In this document: in pieces, positions 51,949 to 59,962 of the stretch
How the letters are laid out: the number at the start of each line of letters is the position of its first letter
How positions within the stretch are numbered: the stretch's first letter is position 1
Assembly (NCBI RefSeq): GCF_002234575.2
Contig: NZ_CP022464.2
Coordinates: 4,464,001 to 4,528,000 of the forward strand
Source: Enterocloster bolteae
GTDB lineage: Bacteria; Bacillota; Clostridia; Lachnospirales; Lachnospiraceae
Direction: 5' to 3'
DNA: 64,000 nucleotides
Position numbers and translations under genes: made by a program
Notes under the pieces: model-generated
What the model saw: only the letters and a program-made list of their open reading frames with translations
Database searches by the model: none
Told to the model about the DNA's origin: nothing

Positions 51949-52881
51949 TTAATCCAGACATCCGTGGGCCTGTTCCACAATGGCACGGGCTGACAATTCA
52001 TATTCTGTTTGGTTTCGTTTCGCCTGATGGTTTTCTGTCTGCTTCATTTCCGCATGCTCTGTTTTTGACTGATTCATTTCTTCCTGATCGGTTGTTTTCT
52101 CTCCGGTTATTTTCTGTACATTATCCTCCTGCCCCCCATTTTCCTGCAAAATATTCTGGAGGTACAGAAGATATTCGATATTTCCCTCAGGCCCCTTGAT
52201 GGGAGAGAATTCCAGCCCCAGTATACCAAAACCAATGCTCCGGGCATAATCCATAACCATCTCTATGACCTCAAGATGAACGCTCTTTTCCCTGACAACG
52301 CCCTTCTTTCCCACCTTTTCCCGTCCGGCCTCAAACTGGGGCTTTATCAGGCACACCACCTGGCCTTCATCGGTCAGAAGCTGTTTTACCGGTCCCAGCA
52401 CTTTTGTCAGGGATATAAAGGACACATCAATGCTGGCAAATTCAATGCGGTCCCCTATATCCTCCGGGGTCACGTACCGGATGTTTGTTTTCTCCATACA
52501 GATGACCCTGTCGTCATTGCGCAGCTTCCAGGCAAGCTGTCCATGTCCCACGTCCACGGCATACACCTTCACCGCCCCGTTCTGGAGCATACAGTCCGTA
52601 AATCCGCCGGTGGAAGCCCCTACGTCCATGCATACCTTGCCTGCCAGCTGAACGCCGAAGCGGCTCATGGCCTTTTCCAGCTTAAGCCCTCCCCGGCTGA
52701 CATATTTAAGGGTGTTTCCCCTGACCTCAATCTGTACTGTCTCCTCAAAGGACGTGCCCGCCTTATCTTCCTTCTGTCCATTGACATAGACTATCCCTGA
52801 CATAATCAGGGCCTTGGCCTTTTCCCTGGACTCCGCCAGGTTTCTCTGGACCATAAGCACGTCCAACCGCTCTTTCTTCAT
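51949..52881 (-). CDS. tlyA: TlyA-type rRNA 2'-O-methyltransferase with charged tail
   Basis: A 310-residue enzyme that methylates ribose in rRNA. An N-terminal S4 domain (MKKERLDVLMVQRNLAESREKAKALI) is followed by an FtsJ-like methyltransferase with DVGASTGGFTDCMLQNGA, the AdoMet site. The last 60 residues, from about NGGQEDNV, are glutamine/glutamate-rich low-complexity sequence with runs such as EEMNQSKTEHAEMKQTENHQ that most TlyA proteins lack. The role of this tail is unknown. It is in a dxs-tlyA-nadK order. Confidence 0.92.
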   Translation of the reverse strand: MKKERLDVLMVQRNLAESREKAKALIMSGIVYVNGQKEDKAGTSFEETVQIEVRGNTLKYVSRGGLKLEKAMSRFGVQLAGKVCMDVGASTGGFTDCMLQNGAVKVYAVDVGHGQLAWKLRNDDRVICMEKTNIRYVTPEDIGDRIEFASIDVSFISLTKVLGPVKQLLTDEGQVVCLIKPQFEAGREKVGKKGVVREKSVHLEVIEMVMDYARSIGFGILGLEFSPIKGPEGNIEYLLYLQNILQENGGQEDNVQKITGEKTTDQEEMNQSKTEHAEMKQTENHQAKRNQTEYELSARAIVEQAHGCLD

Positions 52882-52964
52882 TACCGTTCTCCTTATACCG
52901 AAGCGGCATTTCCCCGCTGCCTTCCGGCTTAAGGTGCAATGCCGCCTGTATTATCTGCTATCTG

Positions 52965-54839
52965 TCAATCCTTTTTGCCGATATAACCGCCGGCCTTCAT
53001 GGTCCGGATAATGGAATCGCTGTCGATTCCCAGTCCTTCCCTTAATATGGACACATTGCCGTGCTCCACATATGCGTCAGGAATGGCAATATTAAGTACC
53101 TTTACTTCCGGATAGTTCTCATGTATGAATGCAGTGACCGCCAGGCCGTAACCGCCCTGGAGCACATTTTCCTCCATGGTGACAATCAGGCGGTGATTCT
53201 TCGCCAGACGTGATACCATTTTCCTGTCAAAGGGCTTCACAAACCTGCCGTTGGCAAGGCTGCATCTGTATCCCTCCGCCTTCAGCTTCTGCCGCACATG
53301 TTCGCCTGTGCTGACCATGCTGCCCACAGCGAGAAGGGCAATATCCTCTTCCTCGTAAAGTATTTCACCCACACCGTATGATATGGGCTGTCTGAATTCC
53401 TTCAGTCCCCGGTACGCCTCGCCTCTGGGATAACGGACAGCCAGAGGGCTGTTATAATCCATGGCAAAGTCCAGCATGGCCCGCAGCTCCCACAGATTCT
53501 TGGGGGCCATAACGCTCATGTTGGGAATGGAGGTCAGGAAAGAATAGTCAAAGATTCCCTGATGGGTCTCCCCGTCGCTACCCACAAGCCCTGCCCGGTC
53601 CACTGCAAATAGCACCGGCAGGTTCTGGATACAGACATCGTGCAGGACCTGGTCATAGGCCCTCTGCAGGAAGGAGGAATAGACCGCCACCACGGGCCTG
53701 AGCCCGGCCGCAGCCATGCCTGCAGCAGACGTGACCGCATGAGCCTCCGCGATTCCCACATCAAAAAAACGGTCCGGAAACTTCTTTCCAAATGCAGCCA
53801 GCCCCGTACCGTCAGGCATGGCGGCCGTCACTGCCACCAATTCCGGATGCTCCTGCCCCAGCTGGCAGAGCTTTCTGGAGAACACATCCGTATAGGATGG
53901 ATTCTTCTGGGATGACAGGGATTGTCCCGTTTTTATATCAAAGGGACCCACTCCGTGAAAATAGGATGGATTCTTTTCCGCCGGACGGTATCCCTTACCC
54001 TTTTTCGTCATCACATGGACCAGAACTGCGTGATCCAGCTTCTGGGCCTCCCTCAGCACCTTGCAGAGGGCCTGGATATTATGGCCGTCCACCGGGCCCA
54101 GATAGGTAATGCCCATATTTTCAAACAGCATACCGGGTATAAACAGCTGTTTTATGCTGTTCTTGGTGCGTTTGATTTTATCTATCATGGCAGTGCCCAC
54201 CACCGGAATCCGGTCCAGGGCGTCTGCCACGCTCTTTTTCAGGTCGTTGTAGCCGCTGCCTGTACGCAGGCCGTTTAAGTAGCGGGACATGCCCCCTACA
54301 TTTTCTGAAATGGACATCTTATTGTCATTCAGCACAATGATGAAATTCTTCTTCATCCTGGCGGCATTATTCAGGGCTTCATACGCCATGCCGCCGGTAA
54401 GGGCCCCGTCTCCAATGACGGATACCACACGGTAGTCCTCACCTCTGATATCGCGCCCCAGGGCGATTCCCAGCCCCGCAGATATGGAGGTGGAGCTGTG
54501 GCCCGTGTCAAAGGAATCATAGGGACTCTCCTTGCGCTTCGGGAATCCGCTCAGGCCTCCGTACTGACGCAGCTCGTCAAATTCCGCCATGCGCCCGCTC
54601 AATATCTTATGGGTATAGGACTGGTGCCCCACATCCCATATAACCTTGTCCTCCGGAAGATTTAAGGTTTTAAAAAGGGCGATGGTCAGTTCCACCACGC
54701 CCAGATTGGAGGCCAGATGGCCTCCGGTATGGCTGATTTTCTCAATCAGGAAGGTCCGTATCTCCTGGGCCAGTATCTTTAAATCCTCGGGCGGAAGGGC
54801 TTTCAGTTCCTCCGGCCCATTAATTTGTTCCAGTATCAT
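52965..54839 (-). CDS. dxs: 1-deoxy-D-xylulose-5-phosphate synthase
   Basis: A 624-residue TPP enzyme that makes DXP from pyruvate and glyceraldehyde 3-phosphate, first step of the MEP isoprenoid route. Motifs: VIWDVGHQSYTHKILSGR, VIGDGALTGGMAYEALNNA (TPP/Mg binding), DVGIAEAHAVTSAAGMA, and a transketolase C-terminal domain. It follows ispA directly by 19 bases. Both serve isoprenoid synthesis. Confidence 0.95.
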   Translation of the reverse strand: MILEQINGPEELKALPPEDLKILAQEIRTFLIEKISHTGGHLASNLGVVELTIALFKTLNLPEDKVIWDVGHQSYTHKILSGRMAEFDELRQYGGLSGFPKRKESPYDSFDTGHSSTSISAGLGIALGRDIRGEDYRVVSVIGDGALTGGMAYEALNNAARMKKNFIIVLNDNKMSISENVGGMSRYLNGLRTGSGYNDLKKSVADALDRIPVVGTAMIDKIKRTKNSIKQLFIPGMLFENMGITYLGPVDGHNIQALCKVLREAQKLDHAVLVHVMTKKGKGYRPAEKNPSYFHGVGPFDIKTGQSLSSQKNPSYTDVFSRKLCQLGQEHPELVAVTAAMPDGTGLAAFGKKFPDRFFDVGIAEAHAVTSAAGMAAAGLRPVVAVYSSFLQRAYDQVLHDVCIQNLPVLFAVDRAGLVGSDGETHQGIFDYSFLTSIPNMSVMAPKNLWELRAMLDFAMDYNSPLAVRYPRGEAYRGLKEFRQPISYGVGEILYEEEDIALLAVGSMVSTGEHVRQKLKAEGYRCSLANGRFVKPFDRKMVSRLAKNHRLIVTMEENVLQGGYGLAVTAFIHENYPEVKVLNIAIPDAYVEHGNVSILREGLGIDSDSIIRTMKAGGYIGKKD

Positions 54840-54858
54840 AATAACGGTATCTCCAGTC

Positions 54859-55770
54859 TTACTTCTGACGGCCCACCAATGCGCGGATTAACTGCTCCAG
54901 GAAATCATTGTTCCCCGGAAGCTTGTTCAGCTCTTCAATGGCTTCTGTAGAAATCTGTTCCACATCCTTCTTTGCCTTGTCCAGGCCTTCCAGGGTTACA
55001 TAGGTCGTCTTTTTATTCTTTTCATCGCTTCCTGAAGGTTTGCCGGTCACATCCTGGCTTCCCGTCACATCCAGGATATCGTCCTGAATCTGGAATGCCA
55101 TTCCGATTTTGGCTGCAAGGGATTCCACAATCTTGCAGTCCTCCTCAGCAGCGCCGCCCAGGACAGCGCCTATCAGCATGGAAGCCTCAATCAGCGCTCC
55201 CGTCTTCAGACGGTAGATAAATTCCAGCTTGTCTCCCGGTATCGGGCCTCCGGCCAGCTCCACATCCACGGTCTGGCCTCCTATCATGCCGTACACGCCG
55301 GTCTTACGGGCAAGAATCCCCATAGCCCGCCCAATCCTGGATAATTCGTCCGGATCAATGCTTGTTTCAAAGGCATTGGCAGCTGTCTCAAAGGCATACA
55401 TCATAAGGGCGTCCCCGGTAAGCACACCGATGTCCTCGCCGTACTCAGCCCATGTGCTGGCCTTGCCCCTGCGCATCATATCATCATCCATACAGGGAAG
55501 ATCATCATGCACCAGAGAGGAGGTGTGTATCATCTCCACAGCCGCCATAAAGGGAATCACAGCTTCCAGAAGGGTGCCTGTAAAAAGCCGGCACATCTCC
55601 TGCATGAGCATGGGGCGAAGGCGCTTTCCTCCAGCCTTCATGCTGTAATTCATTGCCTCGAAGATAGTCTTCTGATGGCCTGTTTCCTCCGGAAGATAAG
55701 TTCCAATTAACTGTTCAATCTCTGCTGTACGCGCATCAAGTTCCTGTTTAAATGTTTCCTTATCACTCAT
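54859..55770 (-). CDS. ispA: Polyprenyl diphosphate synthase (farnesyl type)
   Basis: A 303-residue chain-elongating prenyltransferase. First aspartate-rich motif is VHDDLPCMDDDMMRRG, second QIQDDILDVTGSQDVTG, with GKRLRPML for diphosphate binding and KKTTYVTLEG. Residues before the first Asp motif (TSSLVHDD) fit the C15 group. The start at 55770 overlaps the xseB stop codon (ATGAGTGA type), so translation may be coupled. The longer frame lacks support. Confidence 0.93.
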   Translation of the reverse strand: MSDKETFKQELDARTAEIEQLIGTYLPEETGHQKTIFEAMNYSMKAGGKRLRPMLMQEMCRLFTGTLLEAVIPFMAAVEMIHTSSLVHDDLPCMDDDMMRRGKASTWAEYGEDIGVLTGDALMMYAFETAANAFETSIDPDELSRIGRAMGILARKTGVYGMIGGQTVDVELAGGPIPGDKLEFIYRLKTGALIEASMLIGAVLGGAAEEDCKIVESLAAKIGMAFQIQDDILDVTGSQDVTGKPSGSDEKNKKTTYVTLEGLDKAKKDVEQISTEAIEELNKLPGNNDFLEQLIRALVGRQK

Positions 55771-55996
55771 TTTCATCACCCTCACTCAATATCTGAATCT
55801 GTTTTTCTACATTGTCTATCTGACCGCTCAGGTACTTCACCAGCTTCATCCCCGCTTCATAGCAGGTGAATGATTCCTCCAGCGTACTGTCCCCGGCTTC
55901 CAGTTTTTTTATGATTTCCTCCAGCTGGGCAAAATTTTCCTCAATGCTGGCTTTATTCTCTTCCTTTTCCTGTGTGTCCGTCTTCTTACGCGGCAT
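55763..55996 (-). CDS. xseB: Exodeoxyribonuclease VII small subunit
   Basis: A 77-residue helical protein with NFAQLEEIIKKLEAGDSTLEESFTCYEAGMKL, the XseB signature. It forms a complex with XseA to degrade single-stranded DNA. It lies four bases after xseA and overlaps ispA. Length and charge are normal. Confidence 0.93.
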   Translation of the reverse strand: MPRKKTDTQEKEENKASIEENFAQLEEIIKKLEAGDSTLEESFTCYEAGMKLVKYLSGQIDNVEKQIQILSEGDENE

Positions 55997-55999
55997 CCT

Positions 56000-57286
56000 C
56001 TATCCCTCACTTCCCGGCAGTTTCATGGATTCCGTCTCCACGACCCGGGCGTCCACACGCCCGTCCTTTACGCTGACGCGTATTATGTCTCCAGGCTCTG
56101 CCTGTGTAATGGAGGTGAACGCCCTGCCTCTGGCGTCTGTCACAAATCCGAATCCGCCGCCCAGCTTCTTAAGGGGCGACAATCCGTCTAGTCTCCCTGA
56201 CAACAGGGCCAGCCTGTGCTTTCCCTCTGTAAGTCCTAAGGCCATACGCGCCTCAAGGCGCCGTCTCCTATCCTCCAGCTTACGCCGGGACAATCCCAGA
56301 TTTTCTTCCATCATCCGTTCCAGGCGGCTCTCCATGTCTGCCAGGCGCTGCCTCCTGTCGTTGAGCTGCTTTTCCGGGCTTAGAAGCTTTAAGCGCATAC
56401 CGCACTGGTCCAGCCGGAAATGCAGCTTTTCCAGCCTGCGCTCCATGGAGCGCTCCAGCACCTGCCTGTACAGATTCACCTGCTCCACAAACTGACCATA
56501 ATCAAACACAGCCAGTTCCGCTGCCGCTGACGGAGTGGGCGCCCTTAAATCCGCCACATAATCCGCTATGGTCACATCCGTCTCATGCCCCACGGCTGAG
56601 ATAACCGGGGTGGTGCAGTTAAAGATGGCCCTGGCCACCATTTCCTCGTTAAAAGCCCAGAGGTCTTCGATGGAACCTCCGCCTCTTCCCACAATCAGGA
56701 CATCTAACCCCATACGGTCCAGAGTCTCTATGCCCTTTGCGATGCTGTACTTTGCCTGCTCTCCCTGGACCAGGGCCGGGTATAATATGAGCTGGACATA
56801 GGGATTCCTTCTGGCGGATATATTCATGATGTCACGGATAGCCGCTCCTGTGCCGGCCGTGACGATTCCCACCTTCCTGGCATATTTGGGTATGGGCTGC
56901 TTGTAACAGCTGTCAAACATTCCCATTTCCTCCAGCTCATTCCGCAGCTTTTCAAACTGGCGGAACAGGTCTCCCTTTCCTTCCCTGGTAATCTCCTTTG
57001 CATAGAGCTGGTATCTTCCGTCCCTCTCGTACACATCCACGGTGCCTGACACCGTAACCTCCTGGCCTTCCCTGAGCTCAAAATCCAGCCCTTTCCTCTG
57101 TCCTGCAAACATGACAGCAGCGATCTGCGCGCCGCCGTCCTTCAATGTAAAATAGATATGGCCTGATGTGTGGTACTTACAGTTGCTCACTTCTCCCCGA
57201 ATGGAAATCCGGTTCAGGGCAAAATCCTGTGTAAACATGTTCCTGATATATGCAGTTACCTGAGATACGGTGTAAACACTTGCCAT
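56000..57286 (-). CDS. xseA: Exodeoxyribonuclease VII large subunit
   Basis: A 428-residue nuclease subunit. The N-terminal OB domain (ISIRGEVSNCKYHTSGHIYFTLKD) binds single-stranded DNA; the catalytic part has VGIVTAGTGAAIRDI, LIVGRGGGSIEDLWAFNEE and SAVGHETDVTIADYVADLRAPTPSAAAEL. A long coiled coil follows and the last 60 residues bind XseB. It is between nusB and xseB. Confidence 0.95.
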   Translation of the reverse strand: MASVYTVSQVTAYIRNMFTQDFALNRISIRGEVSNCKYHTSGHIYFTLKDGGAQIAAVMFAGQRKGLDFELREGQEVTVSGTVDVYERDGRYQLYAKEITREGKGDLFRQFEKLRNELEEMGMFDSCYKQPIPKYARKVGIVTAGTGAAIRDIMNISARRNPYVQLILYPALVQGEQAKYSIAKGIETLDRMGLDVLIVGRGGGSIEDLWAFNEEMVARAIFNCTTPVISAVGHETDVTIADYVADLRAPTPSAAAELAVFDYGQFVEQVNLYRQVLERSMERRLEKLHFRLDQCGMRLKLLSPEKQLNDRRQRLADMESRLERMMEENLGLSRRKLEDRRRRLEARMALGLTEGKHRLALLSGRLDGLSPLKKLGGGFGFVTDARGRAFTSITQAEPGDIIRVSVKDGRVDARVVETESMKLPGSEG

Positions 57287-57295
57287 ACGTCCTGC

Positions 57296-57967
57296 CTACG
57301 CTTCGCTTTCCTTATTCTCCGGAATTTCCTGCGGCTCCTGAGAAGCCTGAATCTCCTGCGGTTCCTGGGGAACTGGAGTTTCCTGGGGCTCCTGAGAAGC
57401 CCGAATCTCCTGGGAAGCCTGAATCTCCTGGGAAGCCTGCGTTTCCCGGGGCTCCTGAGTCTCCCCGCAAACCCTGTTCTCTTCCGGCGCTTTGGCCTCT
57501 GCGGCAGCCCTGGCTCCCTTGACTACAAACTTGGCCAGTATTCCGTTTACAAAGGACGGAGAATCATTTCCGCCGAACTTTTTCGCCAGCTCCACTGCCT
57601 CATTGATGGATACCTTTTCAGGAATGGCGTCGTCGTGGAGCATCTCATACAGGGCCAGGCGCAGGATGGTCAGCTCCACCTTTCCCATGCGCTTGGTCTT
57701 CCACCCGGCGGCTGCCTGGTTCAGCTTCTCATCTATCTCAGGAATCTTCTCCATTATGTTTGCTGTTCTTGCCTGAAGATATTCACTGTCTGCCTCTTTT
57801 AATTCTACTTTATGCAATACCTGAAGAATACCCGACTCATCTACATCGTCTTCTTCCGGGGACTGGAAATACTGGCCCAGCTGGGCTATGGCCTCTTCCT
57901 GCGTCGGGTAGAAGTCAGCCGAGAACAGCATCTTAAAGCAATGCTCCCGCAATTCTCTTCTGGTCAT
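57296..57967 (-). CDS. nusB: Transcription antitermination factor NusB with repetitive tail
   Basis: A 223-residue protein; usual NusB has about 140. The first 150 residues hold the NusB fold: REHCFKMLFSADFYPTQEE, AAAGWKTKRMGKVELTILRLALYEMLHDDAIPEKVSINEAVELAKKFGGNDSPSFVNGILAK. NusB joins the antitermination complex on rRNA leader RNA. The remaining 70 residues are repeats of QEPQEIQASQE, coded by GAATCTCCTGCGG-type 18-30-bp DNA repeats. The start at 57967 (MTRRELREH) is chosen; the open frame above it has no ribosome site. Confidence 0.92.
   Translation of the reverse strand: MTRRELREHCFKMLFSADFYPTQEEAIAQLGQYFQSPEEDDVDESGILQVLHKVELKEADSEYLQARTANIMEKIPEIDEKLNQAAAGWKTKRMGKVELTILRLALYEMLHDDAIPEKVSINEAVELAKKFGGNDSPSFVNGILAKFVVKGARAAAEAKAPEENRVCGETQEPRETQASQEIQASQEIRASQEPQETPVPQEPQEIQASQEPQEIPENKESEA
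57300..57470. repeat. Proline/glutamine-coding repeats in nusB tail
   Basis: Overlapping short repeats built on GAATCTCCTGGGAAGCCT and GGGGCTCCTGAG. They stay in frame, adding QEPQE/QASQE units. Repeat number may vary among strains. Confidence 0.7.
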
Positions 57968-58127
57968 TTTCTCTGCTTGTACTAAAAAGCGGTGGCTTTC
58001 CGTACATTTTCCTTTCTTCGTGATGTCCGCTTCTTCCCTTTCCTGGGCATGTCCTAAATAGCCCGGAGATGAAGCCGCTTTAGATATTATAGCAAACCCA
58101 GTGCATAAAAACAATAAAAAATGTATA

Positions 58128-58161
58128 AAACACTCCCCAGGCAACGCTCCGGGGAGTGTTT
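58128..58161 (-). terminator. Terminator of the Asp23-type gene
   Basis: AAACACTCCCC / GGGGAGTGTTT arms, with TTTTATACATTTTTTATT after the stem on the minus strand. A strong intrinsic terminator. Confidence 0.85.
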
Positions 58162-58186
58162 ACAGATATTATATTAAACCGTGGTT

Positions 58187-58570
58187 TTATCTGCCTTCAT
58201 CCATATTGACTCCGGCAATCTTTACATTCACATCCAGCACCGTCAGGCCTGTCATATTCTCAATGGCCGTGCTTACCTTTTCCTGAACCTGCTCACTTAC
58301 GGACGGGATGCTGTATCCGTAGCGGATATTGAGGGACAGGTCTACCGACACATGCTCCTCCGTCACATCCACCTTGACGCCCTTGCTCAGATTCTTCATG
58401 CCCAGCTTGCCTACCAGTTCATTGGTAATGTTGCCGGCCATGGAATCCACTCCCTCCACCTCTGTGGCAGCCAGACCGGCAATAATAGCCACTACCTCAT
58501 CCGCAATCTGTACCTCGCCTATTTTCTCTTTCTCGTATAATTTATGGGTACTGCGATTTTCCTCAGACAT
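58187..58570 (-). CDS. Asp23/Gls24 family protein
   Basis: A 127-residue protein of the Asp23 envelope stress family: IGEVQIADEVVAIIAGLAATEVEGVDSMAGNI and the second half with VTEEHVSVDLSLNIRYGYSIPSVSEQVQEKVSTAIENMTGLTVLDVNVKI. These small proteins lie at the membrane and support wall homeostasis. It precedes nusB as in many clostridia. ATG 58570 has GGAGG upstream; the GTG before it does not fit as well. Confidence 0.92.
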   Translation of the reverse strand: MSEENRSTHKLYEKEKIGEVQIADEVVAIIAGLAATEVEGVDSMAGNITNELVGKLGMKNLSKGVKVDVTEEHVSVDLSLNIRYGYSIPSVSEQVQEKVSTAIENMTGLTVLDVNVKIAGVNMDEGR

Positions 58571-58736
58571 CACAACTTACCTCCTGTCAAGACTTAATTA
58601 TTAGTATTATAACAAATCCGCAAGGATATGTATAGGATTAATTTGTGCGCCCTCTCCTGTCCTTTCTCCCGTCATTCTTTCCGTCTTTTTCTCAGCCGCA
58701 GCCTTTCAGACAGCTCATTTCCCCGTAAAAAGGCGG

Positions 58737-59948
58737 TCAGGAAGCATTTGATGACCGCGACAGTTCCTTCTGAAACGCGTTCAGGTCCTGTCCTTTCAGG
58801 GCCCGCTCCAGAAGCTCCGGCATTTTTTGGGGATTACAGGCAAAACAGGGCACATCCATGGACGCAATCCTGCCCGCTATCTGCTCGTCATAATAGGGCT
58901 TTCCGCCGTCCGCAATGGCCAGGAGGCAGACCACTGTCACACCGGATTCCTTCATCTCCCGGATGCGCCTTAAAAGTCCCGCCCGGTTGCCGCCTTCCAT
59001 CAGGTCGCTTACGAGAAAGAACAGGGTTTTTCCCGGATTCTCCATAAACTGCTGGCAGTAGGCCACGGATTTCTCAATGTCCGTGCCGCCGCCCAGCTGG
59101 AATCCAAACAGCAGATCCACGGGGTCTTCGCATTGTTCGGTCAGGTCCGTGATCTTTGTGTCAAAGGCCACGATTCTGGTTTTAACCGACGCAATGCTGG
59201 CCAGAATACAGCTGATAACCGAGGAATAGATGACCGATTCCCCCATGGAACCGCTCTGATCCACGTCCAGGATAACCGTATATTTATTGGCGGCGTTGGA
59301 CGTGGTCCTGTCATAAAAATAAAAATGCTCCGGCACCAGCCTCTTTAATTCAGGGTTGTAATTCTTAAGATTCCTGCGTATGGTGTCCTTATAATCCAGG
59401 GCCGCCGCTGACGGAATAGGGGAATGTCTCCTTCTGTCCACGGCAGCGGTCACTGCCCGGCGGATATCATCGGCCAGCAGCCTGTTAATTTCCTCCACAA
59501 TTCTGGATATAAACGCCCGCACCTGGTCCTTGGACCGCCCCGGTATCTGGTCCTTTAAGGCCAGTATCATGGAAGCCAGGTTCATATCCGGCTCCAGGTT
59601 CTCCAAAAGCTCCGGCTCAAACAACAGCTGTTTCAGGCCGCAGCGCTCCATTGCATCGGACTGGATGATAGTCACCAGCTCCTTGTCAAACAGGGTTCTG
59701 ACATCCCCCAGCCATTTGGAAAGGACAGGGGCAGAAGGGCCGTTTCCTGCGCCTCTGCCTCCCGGTACCTTTTTGCCGGCTCCGTCTCCGAATCCGCCGG
59801 AGTCCGTCTGATTATAGATGGACGCCAGGGCCTGGTCCATTAAAAGCTGTTCATCTGTCAGCTCCACACCGCCCATTTTTCCAAACTGGGGACTGCTTTC
59901 CTCCCCAAGTATCAGGCGCCATCGTTTCATTCTGGTTTCAAGCTCCAT
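58737..59948 (-). CDS. VWA-domain protein (CoxE-like), MoxR-linked
   Basis: A 403-residue protein. The N-terminal 200 residues are helical and unassigned; the C-terminal VWA domain has the MIDAS motif DVDQSGSMGESVIYSS, with T and D later (LGGGTDIEKSV, FLVSDLMEGGN). VWA proteins of this class work with MoxR ATPases to load cofactors or assemble complexes. Start is ATG 59948 or GTG 59957. It follows the DUF5682 gene by a few bases, so the operon is MoxR-DUF5682-VWA. Confidence 0.85.
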   Translation of the reverse strand: MELETRMKRWRLILGEESSPQFGKMGGVELTDEQLLMDQALASIYNQTDSGGFGDGAGKKVPGGRGAGNGPSAPVLSKWLGDVRTLFDKELVTIIQSDAMERCGLKQLLFEPELLENLEPDMNLASMILALKDQIPGRSKDQVRAFISRIVEEINRLLADDIRRAVTAAVDRRRHSPIPSAAALDYKDTIRRNLKNYNPELKRLVPEHFYFYDRTTSNAANKYTVILDVDQSGSMGESVIYSSVISCILASIASVKTRIVAFDTKITDLTEQCEDPVDLLFGFQLGGGTDIEKSVAYCQQFMENPGKTLFFLVSDLMEGGNRAGLLRRIREMKESGVTVVCLLAIADGGKPYYDEQIAGRIASMDVPCFACNPQKMPELLERALKGQDLNAFQKELSRSSNAS

Positions 59949-59962
59949 ATATTCCACCCATC

